64,000 bases of DNA from assembly GCF_003611035.1 (NCBI RefSeq), contig NZ_CP030033.1:2852001-2916000 (forward strand). Reading direction: 5' to 3'. The first letter of the stretch is position 1, and each line of letters opens with the position of its first letter. Source of the DNA: Cryobacterium soli (GTDB lineage: Bacteria > Actinomycetota > Actinomycetes > Actinomycetales > Microbacteriaceae). This document shows, one piece after another, positions 59,565 to 64,000 of the stretch. Both the position numbers and the translations under genes were made by a program. The notes below the pieces were generated by a model, which saw only the letters and a program-made list of their open reading frames with translations, made no database searches and had not been told where the DNA came from.

Positions 59565-60963
59565 CCGCGGTGATACCCACGGTCGACTCGATGACCGGCT
59601 TCATCTTCTTGTCGAGCGCCTCGAAGAACATCGAGAGCGGGAATTCGTCGTCGAGGACGAGGTCGGTGTAGCCCTTGGGCGGCCCGGCGAGCACCTCGAG
59701 CGGAAGCCCGCGTGCCCACGTGGACGCGGGATTGGGCGTGAGGGTCTTCGTGAGCATCTCGTAGGCGGCCAGCCAGTGTGCCTTCTTCGGCCGGTCGATC
59801 GACTCCCAATACAGCTCGTCGATCTCTGCGCCGAGCGCGACGACCACGTCGGGCACCGCGTCCCAGTCGAACGACAGCGCCGTGTCGGTCCAGTGCAGCA
59901 CGTGGTGCTGGTGCAGCCAGGCGAACAGCAGCTGTCCGCCCAGGCCGTCGTAATTCCGCACCCTCGTGCCGGTGATCGCGAACCGGAAGATCCGGTCGAA
60001 GATCACCGCATACTGCACGAGCTTGGCGTGCCGGCGGGCCTCCGGGCTGGCGGAGTCGTCGCGTTCGATCTTCACCGATTCGCGGAACGCGGTGAGGTCG
60101 CAGCGCAGTTCCTCGAGCGAGTAGAGGAAGAACGGCATCCGCTGCTTGATCATGAACGGGTCGAACGGCAGATCACCGCGCATGTGCGTGCGGTCGTGGA
60201 TGAGGTCCCACATCACGAAGGTCTCTTCGGTGAGGTGCTGGTCATCAAGCAGCGCCGCGACGTCGGCGGGCAGCTCGAGCCGGGTGATCTCGGCCGCGGC
60301 CCGCACCACGGTGCGGAATCTCGCGGCCTCGCGATCGGCGAAGATGGCACCCCAGGTGAACGTGGGGATCTGCCGCATGGCCACGGTCTCGGGAAACAGC
60401 ACCGCAGAGTTGGTGTCGTACCCGGACGTGAAGTCGAGGAACCGGATGGGCACGAACAGCTTGTTGGTGTACTCCAGCTCCAGCTCGGCGACGAACTCCG
60501 GCCAGATCACCTCGATCAGCACGGCTTCAACCAGCCGGTTGGCACTGCCGTTCTGGGTGTACATGGGGAACACGACGAGATGCCGGATGCGGTCGACCCG
60601 GTGATGCTCGGGGTGGAAGGCCATCAGCGAATCGTAGAAGTCGGGCACGCCGAAGCCTTCGGTCGCCCAGCGGTCGAAGTCCACCACCACCGCGGCCAGG
60701 TACTCCGCGTCGTGCGGGAACTGCGGCGCCAGCTCGGTGACGGCGCCCGTGATCTCGGCAACCCGGCTCCGCGCCTCCGCGTGTGCATCGGCCTCGGGAA
60801 TCGAGCCGTCCTGTGCCTGCACGGACTGCAGGGCGGCGGCGGCCTGCTTGAGCCGGAGCCACGCGGGCGACCCGGTCAGGGCGGTAGCGGCCCTGTCTTC
60901 GTGAACTGTGTCTTCGAGAACCTCGGGCTCACCGACCAGTGCATCTGCAATGTAATTCGACAT
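59557..60963 (-). CDS. DUF6421 family protein
   Basis: A 468-aa soluble protein of an uncharacterised family I recognise as DUF6421. It is rich in conserved His, Trp and Asp; notable segments are SYNS-like LMAFHPEHHRVDRIRH, WDLIHDRTHMRGDLPFDPFMIKQRMPFFLYSLEELRCDL and WLHQHHVLHW. Clusters of His (about residues 119-124, 255-260 and 345-352) could bind metal, but this is inference. No signal peptide is present. GGGAGG is 6 nt before ATG 60963. It is coupled to the SDR gene downstream. Confidence 0.75.
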   Translation of the reverse strand: MSNYIADALVGEPEVLEDTVHEDRAATALTGSPAWLRLKQAAAALQSVQAQDGSIPEADAHAEARSRVAEITGAVTELAPQFPHDAEYLAAVVVDFDRWATEGFGVPDFYDSLMAFHPEHHRVDRIRHLVVFPMYTQNGSANRLVEAVLIEVIWPEFVAELELEYTNKLFVPIRFLDFTSGYDTNSAVLFPETVAMRQIPTFTWGAIFADREAARFRTVVRAAAEITRLELPADVAALLDDQHLTEETFVMWDLIHDRTHMRGDLPFDPFMIKQRMPFFLYSLEELRCDLTAFRESVKIERDDSASPEARRHAKLVQYAVIFDRIFRFAITGTRVRNYDGLGGQLLFAWLHQHHVLHWTDTALSFDWDAVPDVVVALGAEIDELYWESIDRPKKAHWLAAYEMLTKTLTPNPASTWARGLPLEVLAGPPKGYTDLVLDDEFPLSMFFEALDKKMKPVIESTVGITADA

Positions 60964-61288
60964 GGGAACCTCCCGTCCTCGTGAGTGCCGCGGGCGCGAC
61001 GTGCGTGCGGCGCACACCGCTGTGCGCCGCCACCAGCGTATCCGGGCCCTCGCGGCGTTTTCATGCAGCATCCCGCAGCGAATCGCCGCATCCGAGCGGT
61101 TTGGCGCCGGATAGCGCTGCCGCCGACGTCCCCGACTTGCGGCAAAGCGCCCCCTGGATGCCTCCATGGGGGACTTTCGCGGCAAGTCGCGGCAGAGCCG
61201 GTGCTCGACATGCCGCAAAGTGCCCTGTCAGCGGCGGTGAGGGGGACTTATGCGGCAATTCGCGAGGGGATGCCTGGATAGTTGTCAC
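60964..61288. other. 325-bp intergenic region with two related inverted repeats
   Basis: A gap between the divergent DUF6421 and kinase genes. The first 165 bp hold no recognisable feature. The part from 61134 to 61262 contains two imperfect palindromes made of four copies of a TGCCGC(A)AAGT-like motif. A -10-like GATAGT lies at 61277-61282, 6 nt before the kinase start. Confidence 0.6.
61134..61262. repeat. Pair of related imperfect palindromes (REP-like)
   Basis: Unit 1 (61134-61188) has exact outer arms GACTTGC/GCAAGTC and inner AAAG/CTTT and CCCC/GGGG pairings. Unit 2 (about 61206-61262) has TGCCGCAAAGT facing ACTTATGCGGCA. All four arms share the motif TTGCCGC-AAAGT-CCCC, so the units are copies of one element. 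Confidence 0.6.
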
Positions 61289-61942
61289 ATGGACATTGAC
61301 CCGTCGACCGTCGACACCCTGGCCGAGCGGGCGGTCGGCCTCCTGGGCGGCGCGTCCCGCATCATCGTGGGCATCACGGGAAGCCCCGGCGCGGGGAAGA
61401 CCACCCTGGCCAAGGAACTCGTCGACCGGCTGAACGCCGGGGGTGGCGGCGCCCGGGCGGTCTACCTGCCGATGGACGGTTTCCACCTGGCCAACGCCGC
61501 GCTCGACAGGCTCGGCATCCACGACCGCAAGGGCGCCGTCGACACCTTCGACGGCTGGGGCTTCGTCGCCCTGCTCGCGCGGGTGCTCGACGAGCAGGAC
61601 CACACCGTCTATGCCCCGAGCTTCGAGCGCACCGTCGACGAGGGGATCGCGGGGGAGGTCGCGATTCCGGCCGACACCCGGATCGTGATCGTGGAGGGCA
61701 ACTACCTCCTGGTCGACCATGAGCCGTGGAACCGGATTCCGGGACTCTTGGCCGAAACGTGGTTCTGCGAGACGGCCGCGGACGAGCGGCTCACCCGGCT
61801 GGTCGACCGGCACACCCGGCATGGCCGCAGCCCCGAGGCGGCACTCGCCTGGGCGAACTCGGTGGACGGCGCCAACGCCCGGCTCATCGAGACCACGCGG
61901 GACCGGGCCGACCTGGTCGTCCCCGGCGGCGCCCCGTCCTAG
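61289..61942 (+). CDS. P-loop nucleoside/sugar kinase family protein
   Basis: A 217-aa kinase of the uridine kinase/pantothenate kinase/phosphoribulokinase-like group. It has Walker A GSPGAGKTT (about residues 31-39), the substrate loop YLPMDGFHLANAALDRLG, IVEGNYLL and an arginine lid RLVDRHTRHGRSP. Related proteins are annotated as nucleoside or fructose kinases in sugar ABC loci, and a ROK regulator plus sugar-binding protein follow. The substrate is probably a sugar or nucleoside (inference). ATG 61289 is preceded at 6 nt by GATAGT and by no Shine-Dalgarno. Confidence 0.85.
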   Translation: MDIDPSTVDTLAERAVGLLGGASRIIVGITGSPGAGKTTLAKELVDRLNAGGGGARAVYLPMDGFHLANAALDRLGIHDRKGAVDTFDGWGFVALLARVLDEQDHTVYAPSFERTVDEGIAGEVAIPADTRIVIVEGNYLLVDHEPWNRIPGLLAETWFCETAADERLTRLVDRHTRHGRSPEAALAWANSVDGANARLIETTRDRADLVVPGGAPS

Positions 61943-61986
61943 CCGAGCGCCGGATGGCGACCGGCATGGTGCGCACAGGTCGCCGC

Positions 61987-62060
61987 GTTACGAATTGGTA
62001 AACAACCCGGCCAATAGTTTGTTCTCCCTTGCGCGCATTTAGTTCGTAAGATTTACTAAC
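61987..62060. promoter_or_regulatory. Candidate ROK-regulator operators
   Basis: GTTCGTAA-gat-TTACTAAC (62042-62060) is a near-perfect inverted repeat 4 bp before the regulator start and overlaps a TAAGAT -10-like box (62047-62052). A related A/T-rich site, GTTACGAATTGGTAAAC, lies at 61987-62003. Both stand out from the GC-rich background, as ROK operators usually do. Confidence 0.55.
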
Positions 62061-62064
62061 AAAC

Positions 62065-63240
62065 ATGACAGCCACCGGCACCCCGCGGACGATCCAGGAC
62101 CGGGCCCTGCGCCCGACCACCAAGGTGCTTCCCGAGCACATTCGCCTGAACAACCGCACCCTGGTGCTGCAGACGCTCTACCGATCCGGCCTGCAGAGCC
62201 GCGCCGATCTGGCCCGAGAGACCGGGCTCACGCGGGTCACGGTGTCCGACCTGATCAGCGAGCTGATGGGGGAGAACCTCGTCATCGAGCTCGGCCAACG
62301 CCAGGAACCTCGCCCCGGCAAGCCGGCCACGCTGCTGGACATCAACCGGGCCGCGTTCCAGATCGTCTCGCTCGACCTGTCCGGCCACACCCGGCTGCGG
62401 GGCGCCGTGCTCAGCCTCGACGGCGCCGTGTTGTCGAGCTCCGACCTCGAGCTGAACGGAGCGCGCGGGGAGGCGGCCTACGACACCGTCGCCGAACTGC
62501 TCGAGCGGGTCATCGCCCGGGCCACAGCGCCCATTCTGGGCGTGGGGATCGGGTCGCCCGGCATCGTCGACCGGGCCGGTGTCGTGCGCAACGCCCCCAA
62601 CCTCGGCTGGCGCGACCAGCCGCTGCAGGCCCGCCTGCAGCAGGCCACCGGGCTCCCGGTGCGGGTGGTCAACGACGCCAACGCCGCGGTCCTGGCCGAA
62701 CACAGCTTCGGCGGAGCCGACCACGACCTGCTCCTGGTGAAGGTCGGCCACGGAGTGGGCGCCGGTCTGCTCGTCGGCGGCCGGGCCATCTTCGGCGAGC
62801 GCTTCGCCGCCGGAGAAATCGGCCACGTCGTCGTCGGCACCGACGACGGCCCGCTCTGCGCCTGCGGCAAGTTCGGCTGCCTCGAAGCCTGGCTCTCCGT
62901 TCCCCGGCTGACCAGCGCCATCCAGGAGGCCACCGTCTCGGCCAGCACCCCTGCGGAGGCCGAGCTGGCCGTCGACCGGGTCCTCACCGAGGCCGGCCGG
63001 CGCCTCGGCATCATTCTCGCTCCCGTCGTGGGCGCGCTCAACCTGCTCGACATCGTGCTCAGCGGTCCCCCCGAACTCCTCGACGGCACCCTCTCCGCCG
63101 CCACCGTCGAGACCCTTCTGGCCAGAACCATGGCCACCGAGACCGGCGATCTCACCCTCCGGATGACCGAGCAAGGCGAGGACATTGTTCTGCGCGGCGC
63201 GGCCGTCATGGTTCTTTCCGCACAACTCGGGGTCTCCTGA
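62065..63240 (+). CDS. ROK-family transcriptional regulator
   Basis: A 391-aa NagC/XylR-type repressor. A winged HTH (about residues 30-85: SRADLARETGLTRVTVSDLISELM) is followed by a ROK sugar-kinase-like domain with VGIGSPGIVD, NDANAAVLAEHSFGGA and the zinc motif CACGKFGCLEAW. It likely responds to a sugar and controls the ABC operon that begins 71 bp downstream. No Shine-Dalgarno is seen before ATG 62065; the leader would be only a few nucleotides. Confidence 0.92.
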   Translation: MTATGTPRTIQDRALRPTTKVLPEHIRLNNRTLVLQTLYRSGLQSRADLARETGLTRVTVSDLISELMGENLVIELGQRQEPRPGKPATLLDINRAAFQIVSLDLSGHTRLRGAVLSLDGAVLSSSDLELNGARGEAAYDTVAELLERVIARATAPILGVGIGSPGIVDRAGVVRNAPNLGWRDQPLQARLQQATGLPVRVVNDANAAVLAEHSFGGADHDLLLVKVGHGVGAGLLVGGRAIFGERFAAGEIGHVVVGTDDGPLCACGKFGCLEAWLSVPRLTSAIQEATVSASTPAEAELAVDRVLTEAGRRLGIILAPVVGALNLLDIVLSGPPELLDGTLSAATVETLLARTMATETGDLTLRMTEQGEDIVLRGAAVMVLSAQLGVS

Positions 63241-63310
63241 CCCGACGGATCCACCTGGCACCAACGATGTGGCGACCGCCAACGTCGGCAATCCACGAAA
63301 GGAAGATCTC

Positions 63311-64000
63311 ATGAAGAGACAGCTCGTATCTCTCGCCGCGTTGGCCACGGCCTCCGCTCTCGTGTTGGCAGGATGCTCGTCGGATGCCGATGACAGCGAG
63401 GCCTCCGCGGACAACAGCGACACCACCATCACGCTGTGGCTGGCCGGCGGTGACACCCCGGATGAGCTCCGCAACTACCTCAAGACCGAGTTCACCAAGG
63501 AGACCGGCGCGACCCTGGACATCCAGCAGCAGGACTGGGGAGACCTGGTCACCAAACTGACCACCTCGTTGCCCGATGCCAACAACACCCCCGACGTGAC
63601 CGAGCTGGGCAATACCCAGTCCTCGACCTTCACCAACGTGGGCGCGTTCCTCGACATCACCGACATGTACGACGAGCTCGGCGGTGACAAGCTGCTGCAG
63701 TCGTTCGTCGATGCCGGCATGGTGGGCGACAAGAACTTCGTGCTGCCGTACTACTTCGGCTCCCGAGCCGTGTTCGCCCGCTCCGACGTCTGGGCGGCGG
63801 CCGGTGTCGAGACCCCCACCACCCTCGACGAGTTCAACGCCGGCGTCGCCGCGGTCAACGCGGCCAATCCGCTGAACATCCCCGGCTTCTCGGGCTTCTA
63901 CCTGGGCGGCCAGGACTGGCGGAACGGCATCTCCTGGATCTTCGCCAACGACGGGGAGCTCGCCACCGTCAAGGACGGCACCTGGACCTCGACCCTCGCG
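63311..64000 (+). CDS. Sugar ABC transporter substrate-binding lipoprotein (3' end outside window)
   Basis: The first 230 residues of a family 1 solute-binding protein. The signal peptide ends in lipobox LAGC with Cys22, followed by an acidic Ser/Asp linker and then ITLWLAGGDTPDELRNYL, VTELGNTQSS and LPYYFGSRAVFARSDVW, typical of oligosaccharide binders. GGAAG precedes the ATG. It follows the ROK regulator and opens a second sugar-uptake operon that continues beyond the window. Confidence 0.92.
   Translation, partial: MKRQLVSLAALATASALVLAGCSSDADDSEASADNSDTTITLWLAGGDTPDELRNYLKTEFTKETGATLDIQQQDWGDLVTKLTTSLPDANNTPDVTELGNTQSSTFTNVGAFLDITDMYDELGGDKLLQSFVDAGMVGDKNFVLPYYFGSRAVFARSDVWAAAGVETPTTLDEFNAGVAAVNAANPLNIPGFSGFYLGGQDWRNGISWIFANDGELATVKDGTWTSTLA

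Overview
This is about 64 kb of very GC-rich (roughly 70%) DNA with tightly packed operons, frequent GTG starts, ATGA/GTGA stop-start overlaps, an HspR-type HAIR operator, a DUF222-HNH protein and a DUF6421 protein. Together these point to an actinobacterium, most likely of the family Microbacteriaceae (Cryobacterium-like is a guess). No rRNA, tRNA, CRISPR array, insertion sequence or prophage was recognised. The window looks like ordinary chromosome rich in catabolic and transport operons.

Layout. (a) 1-5.6 kb: a partial aldehyde dehydrogenase (-), then an FMN-dependent NtaA/DmoA-type monooxygenase with a MetN-MetI-MetQ-like importer (+), probably for an organosulfur compound. (b) 5.6-7.8 kb: a TetR regulator divergent from a 14-TM drug exporter. 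(c) 7.8-24.1 kb: a large polyuronide catabolic locus. The minus-strand arm encodes a heparinase II/III-like protein, a DeoR/LacI-hybrid regulator and an unusual hexapeptide-acyltransferase/alpha-toroid fusion. The plus-strand arm encodes a DUF2264 protein, a sugar ABC importer (lipoprotein and two permeases), YesL, a GH88 unsaturated glucuronyl hydrolase, an FAH-family enzyme, KduD, KduI, KdgK and KdgA. Imported unsaturated uronides would be cut and taken through 5-keto-4-deoxyuronate and KDG to pyruvate and glyceraldehyde-3-phosphate. (d) 24-31 kb: small enzymes (MaoC, VOC dioxygenase, esterase), a umuDC-like operon and an N-domain-less ClpB under a perfect HAIR element.

(e) 31-37.7 kb: an orphan sensor kinase, a zinc alcohol dehydrogenase, a nitroreductase, and a threonine aldolase-acyl-CoA ligase pair. 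(f) 38-46.2 kb: a methionine-salvage locus (mtnA, mtnK, mtnC, mtnB and, further on, mtnD) with a complete ribose-type ABC importer inserted on the opposite strand and bounded by two strong bidirectional terminators. This is the most interesting region: the importer is a good candidate for uptake of methylthioribose or a related thio-sugar. (g) 46-53.5 kb: an ABC-2 exporter, a universal stress protein, GrpB, DUF222-HNH and a NarL-type two-component system. (h) 53.6-58.8 kb: two TetR systems, one with MMPL and one with a quinone-oxidoreductase-like enzyme sharing an operator with its regulator. (i) 58.9-64 kb: a coupled SDR/DUF6421 pair, a P-loop sugar/nucleoside kinase, a ROK regulator and the start of another sugar ABC operon.

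A recurring signal is a -10-like hexamer exactly 6 nt before the start codon and no Shine-Dalgarno, suggesting leaderless mRNAs for several genes.
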